Positions 1-10,900 of a DNA stretch of 64,000 nt are shown piece by piece; position 1 is the first letter of the stretch, and each line of letters begins with the position of its first letter. The position numbers and the translations under genes are program-made. The notes beneath the pieces are model-generated. The model ran no database searches, was not told the origin of the DNA, and was given only the letters and a program-made list of their open reading frames with translations. Source of the DNA: Phycicoccus sonneratiae (lineage in GTDB: Bacteria > Actinomycetota > Actinomycetes > Actinomycetales > Dermatophilaceae); contig NZ_JAFDVD010000026.1 in assembly GCF_016887965.1 (NCBI RefSeq), positions 32,944 through 96,943 on the forward strand, read 5' to 3'.

Positions 1-110
1 GGCTGGCCGGCTGGTCGCTCGCCGACGACGCCGTCCCGCACCCGCTCGACCCGATCGCGGTCGCCGAGGCCCTCGCCCGCCTCGCGCGCGAGCGGGTCTC
101 CGTCGGCTGA
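1..110 (+). CDS. 3' end of an unrecognised protein gene (partial)
   Basis: An open frame (codons starting at base 3) runs from the window edge to a TGA at 108-110 and gives about 35 C-terminal residues ending in an Ala/Arg-rich helix ([16 protein letters not shown]). It shows third-position GC bias like its neighbours. The stop lies 5 bases before the trpD start, so the two are probably co-transcribed. Too little remains to assign a family or function. Confidence 0.5.
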   Translation, partial: LAGWSLADDAVPHPLDPIAVAEALARLARERVSVG

Positions 111-115
111 CGCGC

Positions 116-1189
116 GTGGCGTCCACCGCGTCCGCAGGGCTCACCTGGCCGGACCTCCTCACGGCGCTGCTGCGCGGCGAGGACCTCTCCACCGACACCG
201 CGCGCTGGGCGATGGACCAGGTGATGAGCGGCGAGGCCACCCCCGTGCAGCTCGCGGGCTTCCTCGTCGCGCTGCGCGCCAAGGGCGAGACCGTCGAGGA
301 GCTGCGCGGGCTCGCCGACATGATGCTCGAGCACGCGCACCGCATCGAGGTCGAGGGCCCGAGCACCGACATCGTCGGCACCGGCGGCGACCGGATGCAC
401 TCGGTGAACATCTCGACGATGGCCTCGGTCGTCGTCGCCTCCACCGGGCTGCGGGTCGTCAAGCACGGCAACCGCGCCGCCTCCTCGTCCTCCGGGTCGG
501 CCGACGTCCTCGAGGAGCTGGGGGTCGACCTCACCCTCGCGCCCGAGCAGGTCGCCGAAGTCGCGCGCCGGGCCGGCATCACCTTCTGCTTCGCGGCCGC
601 CTTCCACCCCTCGATGCGGCACGCGGCCGCGGCCCGCTCCGGGCTGGGGGTGGGGACGGCCTTCAACGCCCTCGGTCCGCTGACCAACCCGGGGCAGCCG
701 ACCTACGCGGCGGTCGGGGTCGCCGACGCCCGGCTGGCGCCCCTGCTCGCGGGGGTGTTCGCCGGTCGCGGGCGCGCGGCGGCCGTCTTCCGCGGTGACG
801 ACGGGCTCGACGAGCTGACCCTGGCCACGACGTCCACCGTCTGGTGGGTGCGGGACGGCGAGGTCGCCGAGCTGTCGGTCGGCCCCGAGGCCGTCGGGCT
901 GCCCACCGCGCCCGTCGAGGCGCTGCGCGGGGGCGATCCCGCGTTCAACGCCGACGTCGCCCGCCGGCTCTTCGCCGGGGAGGCCGGTCCGGTGCGCGAC
1001 GCGGTCGTCCTCAACGCGGGGATGGCGCTGGCCGTGGCCGCCGGGCTCGAGGGCGCGCCCTCGGACGCGGCCCTCGCCGACGCCCTCGGGGCCGGGGTGC
1101 GCCGCGCGCAGGAGGCGCTGGACTCCGGCGCCGCGGCCGGGCTGCTCGAGCGCTGGGTCGCGACGACCCGCGAGCTGGCCGGCCGCTGA
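116..1189 (+). CDS. trpD: Anthranilate phosphoribosyltransferase
   Basis: TrpD transfers the phosphoribosyl group of PRPP to anthranilate, the second step of tryptophan synthesis, in the cytosol. The 357-residue product has the usual family length. The glycine-rich PRPP loop GTGGD is at about residues 88-92, followed by the KHGNRA segment and the [11 protein letters not shown] helix typical of TrpD. The GTG start at 116 is 5 bases after the upstream stop; no strong Shine-Dalgarno is visible, so translational coupling is likely. It is the first shared gene of a block matching the M. tuberculosis Rv2192c (trpD) neighbourhood. No other trp gene is present, so the pathway is scattered. The family assignment is secure; the exact start is less so. 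Confidence 0.95.
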   Translation: MASTASAGLTWPDLLTALLRGEDLSTDTARWAMDQVMSGEATPVQLAGFLVALRAKGETVEELRGLADMMLEHAHRIEVEGPSTDIVGTGGDRMHSVNISTMASVVVASTGLRVVKHGNRAASSSSGSADVLEELGVDLTLAPEQVAEVARRAGITFCFAAAFHPSMRHAAAARSGLGVGTAFNALGPLTNPGQPTYAAVGVADARLAPLLAGVFAGRGRAAAVFRGDDGLDELTLATTSTVWWVRDGEVAELSVGPEAVGLPTAPVEALRGGDPAFNADVARRLFAGEAGPVRDAVVLNAGMALAVAAGLEGAPSDAALADALGAGVRRAQEALDSGAAAGLLERWVATTRELAGR

Positions 1190-1220
1190 GGCGGGCGTCA
1201 CCACCACCCCCACTCGGCCC

Positions 1221-1455
1221 CCAGGAAGCCTTCCTGGTGGCGTGCTGGGGGTGATCACCCCACTTCTGCTGCCAGGAAGCCTTCCTGGTGCCGTGCTGGG
1301 GGTGATCGCCCCGCGTCTGCCGCCAAGGTGGCCTTCCTGGTGGCGTACTGGGGTTGGGCCAGCGGCACTGCCACCCCCATCCGGTCGCCAGGAAGCCTTC
1401 CTGGTGGCGTACCGGGGGTGATCGCCCCGCTTCTGCTACCAGGTGGGCTTCCTGG
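1221..1455. repeat. Array of five palindromic units, mostly 51-bp period
   Basis: Five copies of a near-perfect palindrome with core CCAGGAAGCCTTCCTGG (8-bp arms, one central base) start at 1221, 1272, 1323, 1388 and 1439. Spacing is 51, 51, 65 and 51 bases, and the tails between cores are also similar (TGGCGTGCTGGGGGTGATC and variants). Units 3 and 5 are degenerate. The array fills nearly all of the 300-bp gap between the 3' ends of convergent trpD and the Lrp-type gene. Each core can fold as a hairpin on either strand, so a bidirectional terminator role is plausible. Short chance open frames cross it, but none looks coding. Confidence 0.85.
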
Positions 1456-1489
1456 TGGCGTGCTGGGGGGTGCTCGCCGGCGGGGCGGC

Positions 1490-1771
1490 TCAGTCCTCGA
1501 TGCCGAGGCTGAAGGCCGACTCGAGGTCGTGGGAGGAGTAGGTGCGGAACGCGATGTGCGTGTTCGTGCCGGTGACGCCCTCGACCTTGTTGAGCCGGTC
1601 GGCGATGACGTCGGCCAGCGCCTCGTGCCGGCGGACCCGGACCATCGCCACGAGGTCGGCGTCGCCGGCGACCGAGTAGACCTCGGTGACGCCCTCGAGC
1701 TCGGCGATCTCCTGGGCGACCTCGGGGATGCGGTCGACGTCGGCGGTGATGAGGACGATGGCGGTGATCAC
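1490..1771 (-). CDS. Stand-alone Lrp/AsnC ligand-binding (RAM) domain protein
   Basis: The 93-residue product is only the regulation-of-amino-acid-metabolism domain of the Lrp/AsnC family, with a beta-alpha-beta fold (MITAIVLITADVDRIPEVAQ) and the effector-site signature around GDADLVAMVRV. No helix-turn-helix precedes it, so it probably does not bind DNA alone; related small proteins modulate full-length Lrp proteins by mixed oligomers or bind amino acids. The GTG start at 1771 has a -10-like TAGGCT six bases upstream, overlapping the stop codon of the dienelactone hydrolase gene. It converges on trpD across the palindrome array. The partner or ligand cannot be read from sequence. Confidence 0.88.
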   Translation of the reverse strand: MITAIVLITADVDRIPEVAQEIAELEGVTEVYSVAGDADLVAMVRVRRHEALADVIADRLNKVEGVTGTNTHIAFRTYSSHDLESAFSLGIED

Positions 1772-1777
1772 CCGGCC

Positions 1778-1783
1778 AGCCTA
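1778..1783 (-). promoter_or_regulatory. -10 hexamer of probable leaderless promoter (Lrp-type gene)
   Basis: TAGGCT on the minus strand ends 6 bases before the GTG at 1771. It overlaps the TAG stop of the upstream gene, giving the small gene its own promoter inside a tight cluster. Confidence 0.5.
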
Positions 1784-2551
1784 GCCATCCGCCGCGGGGC
1801 CCCCGAGGCGGCGCGAGAGCAGGGCCTCGAGCTCGCGGAAGTGACGCTCGGCGCCGGCCTCCTGGTACATCGCGGTGTCGGCCATCGAGTAGCCGTGCGG
1901 GGCGTCCGGGTAGACCGCGTTCGTCGCCGGGAGGCCGGCCTCCTCGAGGGCGGCGCCGAGGGCGGTGACGGCCTCCGGGGGCATCGAGCGGTCCCGGTCG
2001 GCGTGGCCGAGGACGACCTCCGCGCGGGCGGTGGCGAGGGAGAGGTGCGGGCTGTCCGGCTCGTCGGTGACGAGGCCTCCGCCGTGGAACCCGCCGCACG
2101 CCGCGACGACGTCGGAGTGGTCGCCGGCGGCGCGCAGGGCGATGCGCGCGCCCATGCAGTAGCCGACGACCGCGACCGGGCCGGCGTCGGTCGCGTCGAG
2201 ACCGCGGAGGTGGTCGAGGACGGCGACGACGTCGGGGCGCGAGAGGTCGCTCGTGAGCCGCCGGACGCGGGGCATCGCCTCGGCCATCACGGCGTCCCGT
2301 CCCTCGGGGGTGCGCAGGTCGCCGGTCGGCAGCAGCTCGGCGACCGTGCCCTCGCGGTGGAAGACGTTGGGCGCGAGGACGACGTACCCCCACGAGGCGA
2401 TCCGGTCGGCCATCGCGGCGATCTGCGGGCGCAGCCCGATCGCGTCCATGACGAGCAGGACGCCCGGTCCGTGGCCGTCCGGCGGCAGGGAGAGGTGGGC
2501 CTCGGCGGACCCGCCGGGGACGGGGACGTCGACGAGGTGGAGGTCGCTCAC
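1781..2551 (-). CDS. Dienelactone hydrolase family protein
   Basis: This 256-residue alpha/beta hydrolase matches the dienelactone hydrolase family in length and layout. The nucleophile elbow GYCMGA (Cys near residue 150), an Asp in the HADRD segment near 203 and a His in PDAPHGYS near 234 form the Cys-Asp-His triad. Family members open lactone rings in chlorocatechol degradation, but many actinobacterial homologues have unknown ester substrates, and no ring-cleavage genes are nearby. The GTG start at 2551 is favoured by a TAGCCT hexamer 7 bases upstream. It lies in a leftward run with the Lrp-type and VOC genes. Confidence 0.88.
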   Translation of the reverse strand: MSDLHLVDVPVPGGSAEAHLSLPPDGHGPGVLLVMDAIGLRPQIAAMADRIASWGYVVLAPNVFHREGTVAELLPTGDLRTPEGRDAVMAEAMPRVRRLTSDLSRPDVVAVLDHLRGLDATDAGPVAVVGYCMGARIALRAAGDHSDVVAACGGFHGGGLVTDEPDSPHLSLATARAEVVLGHADRDRSMPPEAVTALGAALEEAGLPATNAVYPDAPHGYSMADTAMYQEAGAERHFRELEALLSRRLGGPAADG

Positions 2552-2558
2552 CCGCGCG

Positions 2559-2564
2559 AGGCTA
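2559..2564 (-). promoter_or_regulatory. -10 hexamer of probable leaderless promoter (dienelactone hydrolase gene)
   Basis: TAGCCT on the minus strand ends 7 bases before the GTG at 2551; no Shine-Dalgarno lies between. Confidence 0.5.
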
Positions 2565-2580
2565 CGCGGCGGACCGGCGC

Positions 2581-2982
2581 TCAGCCCCGGACGAGGCAGA
2601 ACGGGTGGCCGGCGGGGTCGAGGTAGACCCGGAAGCCGCCGTTCTCCGAGGGCTGGTGCTCGTGGACGCTCGCACCGGCGGCGAGGACGGCGGGCTCGGC
2701 CGCGGCGATGTCGGGCACCGCGAGGTCGAGGTGGAACTGCTGCGGGTGGCGACCGCCCGGCCAGGTGGGGGCGACCCAGTCCTCGATGCGCTGGAAGGCC
2801 AGCGAGGTGCGGCCGTCGCGGCGCTCGGGGGTGACCCCGCCACCCGGCGGCACGAGGGTGGTCCAGTCGGCGTCGGAGTCGTCCTCGAGCTCCCAGCCGA
2901 GGACCTCGGCGTAGAAGCGGCCGAGGGCCAGGGCGTCGGGGCAGTCGAGGACGACGAGGTCGAGGAGGGGAGTGGCGCTCAT
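2581..2982 (-). CDS. VOC (glyoxalase-like) superfamily protein
   Basis: The 133-residue protein has two beta-alpha-beta-beta-beta modules of the vicinal oxygen chelate fold: residues about 7-60 (LLDLVVLDCPDALALGRFY, then ELEDD) and 80-130 (QQFHLDLAVPDIAAAE, then YLDPAGHPFCLV). It resembles small actinobacterial glyoxalase-like proteins of unknown substrate. Possible metal ligands are His84 and a late acidic residue, but the full His/Glu set of true glyoxalase I is not clear. The ATG at 2982 has TACCGT six bases upstream. Enzymatic activity and substrate cannot be assigned. Confidence 0.85.
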   Translation of the reverse strand: MSATPLLDLVVLDCPDALALGRFYAEVLGWELEDDSDADWTTLVPPGGGVTPERRDGRTSLAFQRIEDWVAPTWPGGRHPQQFHLDLAVPDIAAAEPAVLAAGASVHEHQPSENGGFRVYLDPAGHPFCLVRG

Positions 2983-2988
2983 GGCCCG

Positions 2989-2994
2989 ACGGTA
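2989..2994 (-). promoter_or_regulatory. -10 hexamer of probable leaderless promoter (VOC gene)
   Basis: TACCGT on the minus strand ends 6 bases before the ATG at 2982. Confidence 0.5.
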
Positions 2995-3036
2995 CGGGTC
3001 GTTGCGGACGGTCCGCGTCCGGAAGCGTGGGGAGGG

Positions 3037-4755
3037 TCAGCGCACGCCCGCGAAGCCGGCCGTGCGGCGACGGGAGGCCTCGAGGGGCTCGAGCTCCTCA
3101 CGGACGGCCGCCGCCCCCGCGACCGGGCAGGTCCACGGACCGTCGACCTCGACGACCCGCACGCCGGGGGACTCGAGCCAGCGCAGCACCTTCTCGCTCT
3201 CCTCGGCGGTGGCCGCCGTCGCCGGGGCGACGGGGGCGGCGACGACCTCGGCACTGGCCCGCAGCGCGGCGATGTACGGCATCGGGTCGGCGCCGCGGGG
3301 TGAGGTGGTGCTGCCGGCGAGCCGGCCGTGGCGCACGCAGACCACCTCCCAGCCGCCGGTGACCGAGCGGCGCGCGGCGACGAGCTCGGGGATGCGGGCG
3401 AGGGGGTCGAGGCGCTGGGAGCGGGTGGCGCCCCGCACGAGCGCCACGAGCCGGTCGCGGACGACCTGGGCGTCCTCGAAGCGCTGGCCGGCCGACAGCT
3501 CGGCCATCCGCTCCTGGAGGGCGACGAGCAGGTCGCGGGTGCCGCCGGCGAGGAGCTCGGCGGCGCGCTCGACGACCTCGGCGTACTCGTCGACCCCCTG
3601 GGCGCCGGTGCACGGGGCGCCGCAGCGGCCCATCTCGGCGAGGGCGCAGGCCGAGCGCGGCCGGGTGGGGGAGAGCCGCTCGACGCACTGGCGCAGCGGC
3701 AGCACCTCGTGGACTGCGGCGACGGCGGCCTCGGCGGACTGCCGCGACCCGAACGGGCCGAGGTAGCGCGCGCCGTCGTCGGCGACCGTGCGCACGACCG
3801 AGAGCCGGGGGAAGGGCTCGACGGTGAGCTTGACCCAGAGCGCCTTCTCGGGGTGACGCGAGCGCCGGTTGTAGCGCGGCTTGTGCTCGGCGATCAACCG
3901 CAGCTCGCGGACCTCGGCCTCGAGGGTGGTGGCGCAGACGACGGGGCTGACCGACTCGGCGAGGCGCACCATCTCGCCCATCCGGCGCCGGTGCTCGGAG
4001 GCGGTGAAGTACGAGCGGACCCGGGTGCGGATGGACACCGACGTGCCGACGTAGAGGACGCGGCCGTCGCCGTCCTTGAAGAGGTAGACGCCCGGCTGGT
4101 CGGGGAGGTCGTCGGCGAGGTGGCGCTTGCGGCGGCGCGCGGGGGAGACCCGCGCCGTGTAGTCGAGGAGCTCCTCGAGGGAGTGCACGCCGAGGTTGCC
4201 GACCCGCTCGATGAGCCCGTGGAGGACGTCGACGGTGGCCCGCGCGTCGTGCAGCGCCCGGTGGTCGGGGGTCGTCGTCGAGCGGAACAGCCGTGCGAGG
4301 GAGGCGAGCCGGTGGTTCGGCACCTCGTCGCGACGGACCAGCTGGCGGGCCAGGTGCACGGTGTCGAGGACGGGGAAGCGCGGCCACTCGTGGTCGGTGC
4401 GCCGCGCGGCCGCCTTGAGGAAGGAGATGTCGAAGCCGGCGTTGTGGGCGACGAGGACCGAGCCCGCGGCGAACTCGAGGAAGGCCGGGAGCGCCGACTC
4501 GATGCGCGGGGCGTCGGCGACCATCGCGTCGGTGATGCCGGTGAGGACGGCGATGAAGGCCGGGATGGCCTCGCCGGGGTTGACGAGGGTCTGGAACTCG
4601 CCGACGACCTCGCCGCCGCGCACGCGCACCGCGCCGATCTCGGTGATGCCGCACTCGGCCGGGCTGCCCCCGGTGGTCTCGAGGTCGACGACGACGAAGC
4701 TGACGCTCGCCAGCGGCGTGCCCAGGTCGTCGAACGTGCCCTGGACCATCGTCAT
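3037..4755 (-). CDS. DEDDh exonuclease fused to GIY-YIG (UvrC/Cho-like) nuclease
   Basis: The 572-residue protein joins two DNA-repair nuclease modules. Residues about 18-185 are a DnaQ-like 3'-5' exonuclease with Exo I VVVDLETTGG (D24, E26), Exo II in AHNAGFDISFL and Exo III HRALHDARATVD. From about 215 a GIY-YIG domain follows (QPGVYLFKDGDGRVLYVGTS, then RVRSYF), with the UvrC-like KPRYNRR segment and a UVR-like helix (RFEDAQVVRDRLVAL). The layout matches M. tuberculosis Rv2191, also next to trpD. It may incise and trim damaged or branched DNA. I chose the ATG at 4755 because TACGGT ends 7 bases upstream and the conserved exonuclease begins soon after; an upstream ATG at 4827 adds 24 unconvincing residues. 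Confidence 0.92.
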   Translation of the reverse strand: MTMVQGTFDDLGTPLASVSFVVVDLETTGGSPAECGITEIGAVRVRGGEVVGEFQTLVNPGEAIPAFIAVLTGITDAMVADAPRIESALPAFLEFAAGSVLVAHNAGFDISFLKAAARRTDHEWPRFPVLDTVHLARQLVRRDEVPNHRLASLARLFRSTTTPDHRALHDARATVDVLHGLIERVGNLGVHSLEELLDYTARVSPARRRKRHLADDLPDQPGVYLFKDGDGRVLYVGTSVSIRTRVRSYFTASEHRRRMGEMVRLAESVSPVVCATTLEAEVRELRLIAEHKPRYNRRSRHPEKALWVKLTVEPFPRLSVVRTVADDGARYLGPFGSRQSAEAAVAAVHEVLPLRQCVERLSPTRPRSACALAEMGRCGAPCTGAQGVDEYAEVVERAAELLAGGTRDLLVALQERMAELSAGQRFEDAQVVRDRLVALVRGATRSQRLDPLARIPELVAARRSVTGGWEVVCVRHGRLAGSTTSPRGADPMPYIAALRASAEVVAAPVAPATAATAEESEKVLRWLESPGVRVVEVDGPWTCPVAGAAAVREELEPLEASRRRTAGFAGVR

Positions 4756-4762
4756 GCCCGGA

Positions 4763-4768
4763 ACCGTA
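4763..4768 (-). promoter_or_regulatory. -10 hexamer of probable leaderless promoter (DEDDh/GIY-YIG gene)
   Basis: TACGGT on the minus strand ends 7 bases before the ATG at 4755 and helps choose that start over 4827. Confidence 0.5.
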
Positions 4769-4880
4769 GATCGCGGGGCCGACAGCCCGGCCGAGGCGCG
4801 CGGGCACGCGGGGGGAGTGCTCCCCATCCGGATGTCGGCCCGGTGGGGGCGAAGCGTGCTCGGGAGCCCCGTCGCGAGGT

Positions 4881-4886
4881 TAGGGT
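4881..4886 (+). promoter_or_regulatory. -10 element for the giant Ig/Fn3 gene
   Basis: TAGGGT lies 58 bases before the GTG at 4945. The resulting leader contains the purine-rich Shine-Dalgarno GAGGAGGAG at about 4932-4940. No clear -35 was found. Confidence 0.35.
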
Positions 4887-4944
4887 GTGCAGGTCACGGC
4901 GCCGGCGGGGACCCGGCGCCGACCGGGGTCCGAGGAGGAGAGTC

Positions 4945-7900
4945 GTGGCTCGACGCGCGTCAGCCCGTGCCGCCTCGCGGGCCCGTCGGCGGCTCGCGAG
5001 CCTGCTCGCGGTGGTCGTCGTGGCCTCCGGGCTGGGGTACGCGGCGATGGCGAGCGACGGCACCACCGTCCACGAGAGCGACCTCAACGACGCGGGGGTG
5101 TGGGTCAGCTCGGCGCAGCAGGCGAAGTTCGCCAAGGCCAACGTGCCGATCGGCCAGCTCGACACCGGTGTCGCCACCGACGCCACGGCCGGCAGCGGCC
5201 TCGACGTCCTCCAGGACGGCGCCGTCGTCCTCGGGCTGAACACGGGCACCGGCGAGCTCTTCTCGATCGACGTGCGCACCTCGGCGGCCGGCGACCCCGT
5301 CGCCACGGTCGCCGCCGCGCCCGCGGGTGCCGACGGCCGGTTCGTCCCGCGCGCCGTCGACCTGCGCGGTGGCACCCTCGCCCTGCTCGACCCCGCGAGC
5401 GGCAAGGTCTACGCGCAGCGGGTCGACCCCAAGGCCGGGACGGAGTCCTTCCCCGGGGTCGCGGTCGGCGCCAAGCCGGTCGCCACGGTGGGGAAGAACG
5501 CCGCCATCGCCGTCGACACCGACGGGGTCGTCCACGCCGTCTCCGGGGCCGACGGCAAGGTCACCACCGTCGCGCCCACGGCCGCGGGGTTCGGCACACC
5601 GGTGGTCGTCCCGACCCGGCTGCGCTCCTCGGCCCCCGACGTCACCGCCGTCGGGCGCGACTGGGTCGCCTACGACCCCGCCACGGACGTCGTCTACACC
5701 GCAGCCGACCCCGACGGCCTCGACGCGCAGGTGACGGTCGACGGCGAGCGGGTCGCGGCGCTCCAGCAGCCCGGCCCGGAGGCGCCCACCGTGGTCGTCG
5801 AGTCGGTCGGCCGCGCGGTGCAGGTGCCGCTCGACGGCGGGGTCTCCCCGGGTGGGGTCGTCGTCGGCGAGCGGGTCAACCGGGTGCCCGGGGCCACGCT
5901 GGTCACGCGTCCGGTCGTCCTCGACGGCTGCGTCCACGCGGCGTGGGCCGAGGAGGGACGGGTCTTCTACGGCGCGAACTGCGGTCGTACCGGCGACGAG
6001 CCGACGGCCACGCTCCCGGCCGACGGTGCCCAGCCGACGCGCGACGGGGTGGCGTTCCGCGTCAACCGCGGGCTCGTCGTCCTCAACGACCTCGACAACG
6101 GCGGAGTGTGGGACCTCGAGGACAAGCCGACGAAGATCGACAACTGGGACGCGCTGACCCCTCCGGTCAAGCAGGACGACAAGAACAAGAAGAAGGACGA
6201 GAACCTCGTCGACGAGACCGCCGCGCAGCAGCCCCCCACGGCCAAGCCGGACGCCGAGTCGGTCCGCCCCGGGCGCACGAGCAAGCTGCACGTCCTCGAC
6301 AACGACACCGACGTCGCGGGGTCGGTGCTCGCCATCGACCAGCGCGACGTCACCCGCCCGGGCCTCGAGGGCGTGTCGGCCACGGTGTCGGCGGACGGGC
6401 AGTCGATCGACGTCGCCGTCCCCGAGGGCACCGAGGGGCGGACCTTCGACTTCTCGTACAAGGTCAACAACGGCAAGACGACCTCGAAGGCCGCCGCGAA
6501 GGTGTCCGTGCGCGTGGTGCCCGAGGAGGTCAACGGCCCCCCGCGGCTGCGCGCCGGTGCCCGCCTCTCGCAGCAGCCGTACCCCGTCATCGCCGGCAAG
6601 CGGCTGTCGGTTCCGGTGCTCGCCGACTGGCGCGACCCCGAGAACGACGTCCTCGCGGCCCGCGCCGACGTCGAGGGCGGCGTCGTCGACGGTCAGGGCC
6701 GGGTCACCCTCACCGCCCCGGTCGAGGAGGGCCGCCAGCCGGTCGGCTACGTCGTCACCGACGGCCGCGGCGGCACGACGAAGGGCAGCGTCGACGCGCA
6801 GGTCATCAGCCCGAGCGGCGACAGCAAGTTCATGGCACCGCGCACCCAGCCGGACGCCGTCCGCGGCGTCGTCGGCAAGCCGCTGCAGGTCGAGCCGCTC
6901 GGCAACGACATCGCCGGCGCCGACCCGGGGGAGCCGGACGCCACGCTCCGGCTGCGGTCCGAGGTGCGCCCGGTCGGCCCGCTCCAGGTCGACACCGACC
7001 TCGCCACCGGCCAGGTCACCGTCACCGGCAGTGCGCCCGGCACCTACGAGCTGAGCTACTCGGCGACCACGGGCGCCGGCGCCGCGCCGGGTCGCATCCG
7101 GGTCGACCTCACGCCGCCGCCCGAGGGGGCGCCGCCGGTCTCGGTGCCCGACACCGCGACCCTGCACGACCAGGCGCCCACGGTCGTCGACGTCCTCGCC
7201 AACGACTACTCGCCCCGGGGCGACGTCCTCGTCACCGCGGCCGTGTCGTCCAGCGGCGACTCGTCCTGGATCCGGCCCTCGATCTACCAGGGCCGCTGGG
7301 TGCGGCTCGAGGCCACGGAGCCGGCCCCGCTCGACGCCGACGCCGGCGGTCGCCGCGGCACGGTCACGTACACGGTGAGCGACGGCACGCAGCGGGTCAC
7401 CGGGCAGGTCTCGGTGCTCCAGCAGCCGCCGGTCGAGGACGCCGTCCCGCTCGTGCAGGACGACACCGCGACGGTCCGCGAGGGCGACACGGTCTCGATC
7501 CCGGTCCTCGACAACGACACGATGGCCGACGGCATCCCGCTGCGCCTCGACCCCGCGAGCGTCAAGGTCATCAGCAAGGGCGACGCCCCGCAGGCCTTCG
7601 CCTCGGGCAACGTCATCCGGTACGTCCCGGAGGCGCGGGGGCTGCGGGCCGAGAAGTTCGTCACCGTCGAGTACGCCGCGTACGCCGACGGCATGCGCTC
7701 CCGGGCCCAGACCGGGCGGGTCCGCATCCAGGTCACGCCGCTGCCGAACGCGCAGCGGGTCAACCAGACGCCCGTGGCGCGCAGCTTCACGGCGACGGTG
7801 ACCGCCGGCGACCCGATCACGATGACGGTGCCGACCTTCGGCGTCGACCCCGACGGCGACAGCGTCACCGTCACCGGCGTCGTCGGCGCCGACGGCGGAC

Positions 7901-10900
7901 CGGTCGACCTCGCCCTCGGCCGGGTGGTCGCCATCGGCCCCTCGACCATCCGGTACGAGTCCTTCCCGCTCGCGGCCGGCACCGAGGTCATCACCTACGA
8001 GGTCCGCGACCGGTTCGGGGCCACGAGCCGGGCCCGGGTGCGGGTCGGGGTCGTGCAGCCCGGCGACGCCCAGCCGCCGGTGGCGGTGCCCGACGAGGTG
8101 TTCGCCGCGCCCGGGAAGACGGTCACGGTCAAGCCGCTGACGAACGACCTCATCGCGCGTGGCGACGTCGTCGACGTCGAGACCGAGAGCCTCAACCCCG
8201 CGGAGCGGCTCAAGGAGTGGCGGGTCGACGCGGACAACACCGTGCAGACGAAGGTCCCGGCGGACACCACCGCGGTCCACCAGCTCGTCTACTCGATCAG
8301 CGACGGCCTCTTCGACCCCAGCCGGGCCTCCATCCTCGTCCGCGCGGTCAAGGGCTACCTCAACCCGCCGGTCGCCAACGACGACGTCGCCGCCCCCAAG
8401 CCCGGGGAGACGAGCACCCTCGTCGACGTCCTCGCCAACGACACCGACGTCGACTCCGACCCGGCGACCCTCAAGATCGTCGACGTCCTCTCGAACGACG
8501 CGACGATCGAGGACGGCCGGGTCCGGGTCAAGGTCCTCGACCACCCGTACGCCGCTCCCTACGTCATCGAGGACGAGGACGGCCTGCGCGCGATGGCCGT
8601 CGTCAACGTCCCCACCGGCGCCAACGGCCAGCCGTTCGTCGTCGCCGGCAAGGTCATCGAGATGGACCCCGACTCCTCGAGGACGGTGGCGCTCGGCGAC
8701 TACGTGAAGTCGCCGCGCGACCGGGTCGTCTCGGTGACCACCGCCGACACGCTCAGCGCCTCGCCCGCGCAGGACCTGGCCGCCTCGCTGACCGACAACC
8801 GCACCCTGCAGCTCACCTCGTCGAACGGGTACGTCGGGCCGGCGGCCGTCATGGTCGAGGTCACCGACCAGGACGCGGTGGGGCAGAAGGACTTCGGTAC
8901 GGCCTACGTCTCCATCCCCGTGCAGATCGGTCCCAAGGTGCCGCTGCTGCGCTGCCCGGACGGCGACGTCACGGTGCTCGCCGGCGGGCTCGACCGACGG
9001 GTCGACATCCCCACCTACTGCCACGCCTGGCTGCCGGTGGGCATGACGATGGACCGGGTCGAGTTCAGCACCCGCTGGGAGACCGAGGCCGACGCCGACC
9101 TGTCCGTCGGCGGCCCGGGCAACCGCACGCTCACCCTCCACGCCGACACCGACGCCCGCAGCTCGCGCGGCCGGCTGACCGTCTCGTCGCCCGGGACGAC
9201 CAGCCCGTCGACCATCGCGGTCCGGGTCATCGGCGCCGACGACCCGGCCTTCGGCGGCGCGGCGGGCACCGACCCCGACGACCCGCTGCCGCCGCCCACG
9301 GTCCGACCGATCACGGTCGCCGGCCTCAAGGAGGGGGAGTCGCGCACGGTCGACATCTCGCCCTACCTCGACTCGCCCCTCCCGCGACCCTCGTGCACGG
9401 TGTCGGCCGCCGCCGTCGAGCGCGGCACGGGCATCACGGCCGCGGCGTCGGGCTGCTCGGTCACGCTGAAGGTCGGGACCCAGCCCTCCCCGACGGCCAC
9501 CATCGGGCTCACCGTCAGCGACGGCCCGAAGCGCACCGCCAAGGGCCGCATCTCGGTGACGATGCTCGGCAAGCCCGGGGTGCCGCGGCAGGCCCAGGCG
9601 GTCGCCGACCGCGACGCCGGTGGCCAGGCGCGCGTCTCCTGGCTCGCCCCGACCTACGACGGCGGCTCGGTCGTCGGCTCCTACGTCGTGCGCTGGACGG
9701 GGGGCTCGTCCGGCACGACGACCTGCTCGGCGAGCCCGTGCACGGTCACCGGCCTGACCAACGGCCGCGACTACCGGTTCACCGTCGCCGCCGTCAACGG
9801 GGTCGGGGAGGGCCCGCAGTCCCCGCCCACGGCCGCGGTGCGTCCCGACACCCTCCCGAAGGCGGTCACCGGGGTGCGGATGGTCTCGCGCGGCGACCAC
9901 ACGCTGGCGATCGCCTGGGACCAGCCGGAGAACCAGGGCAGCGACCTGCGCCGCTACGTGGTGCGGCTCATCTCCTCGACCGGGCAGACGAAGACGCAGA
10001 CGGTCGCCGCCCCGACGCGGCAGACCACGGTCGCCGGCCTCGACAACATGGCCGAGCAGTCGGTGCAGGTCCAGGCGTGGAACGAGCTCGGGGCCGGACC
10101 CTTCGGCCCCGCCGTCACGATGCAGTCGGCCGGGACGCCGGCCGCCCTGCCGGCCCCGGCCATCGCCGCCAGCGGTCCCGGCCCGGCGCAGGACAGCGCG
10201 ACGCTCACGGTGTCGTGGCAGCAGGGCTCGCCCAACGGGCCACCCACGACGCGGTACTCGCTCTACCAGCGCGTCGGTGGCGGCGGCTGGACCAAGGTCA
10301 CCGACACCTCGCCCTCGGTGCGCACCGCCAACGTCGTCATCCCCTACGACGGGCGCACCTACGAGTACACCGCGACCCTCACCAACGGCGCCGACCTCGA
10401 GTCGCCGAAGGCCAACGCCTCGACGTTCACCTCGATCGGGCAGCCCTCGACGCCCACGGTCAAGGCCGCGACGCCGGCCAGCAACAAGCGGATCGAGCTG
10501 ACCGTCGGTGTCGGCAAGCCGCGGGCCGGCTCGTTCACGACCATCCGCTGGTCCGGTGGCGGCCTCTCCGGCTCGCACGCCTGCGGGTGCGCGCCGGGCT
10601 CGCAGGTGACCTTCCCCGTCGGCCCCTTCGACACCAGCCCGACCCGTGCCCGGACGATCACCGTCTGGACCGTGAACTCCGGCGGGCAGGAGTCGACGAA
10701 GGTGTCCGACACCGCGACGCCATACGGCGACACGCTCACGCCGACCGGGCTGCGCAGCACCCGCAGCGGCAACACCATCACGTGGAGCTGGAACCTGCCG
10801 GAGAACGGCCGGAACATCACCGACGTGCAGGTGCGGGGGGCCGTCGACGCCACCTACGGCGGCAACCGGACCCAGGTGAGCTTCACCGGCTCGCCGGGCA

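Noticed and set aside
1221..1455. CRISPR array
   Set aside because: Repeats are palindromic and nearly contiguous at 51 bp, the tails between cores are themselves conserved, and there are no unique spacers or cas genes.
1328..2626. A plus-strand frame starting inside the palindrome array
   Set aside because: Its first 60 residues are translated repeat units and the rest is antisense to the Lrp-type and hydrolase genes.
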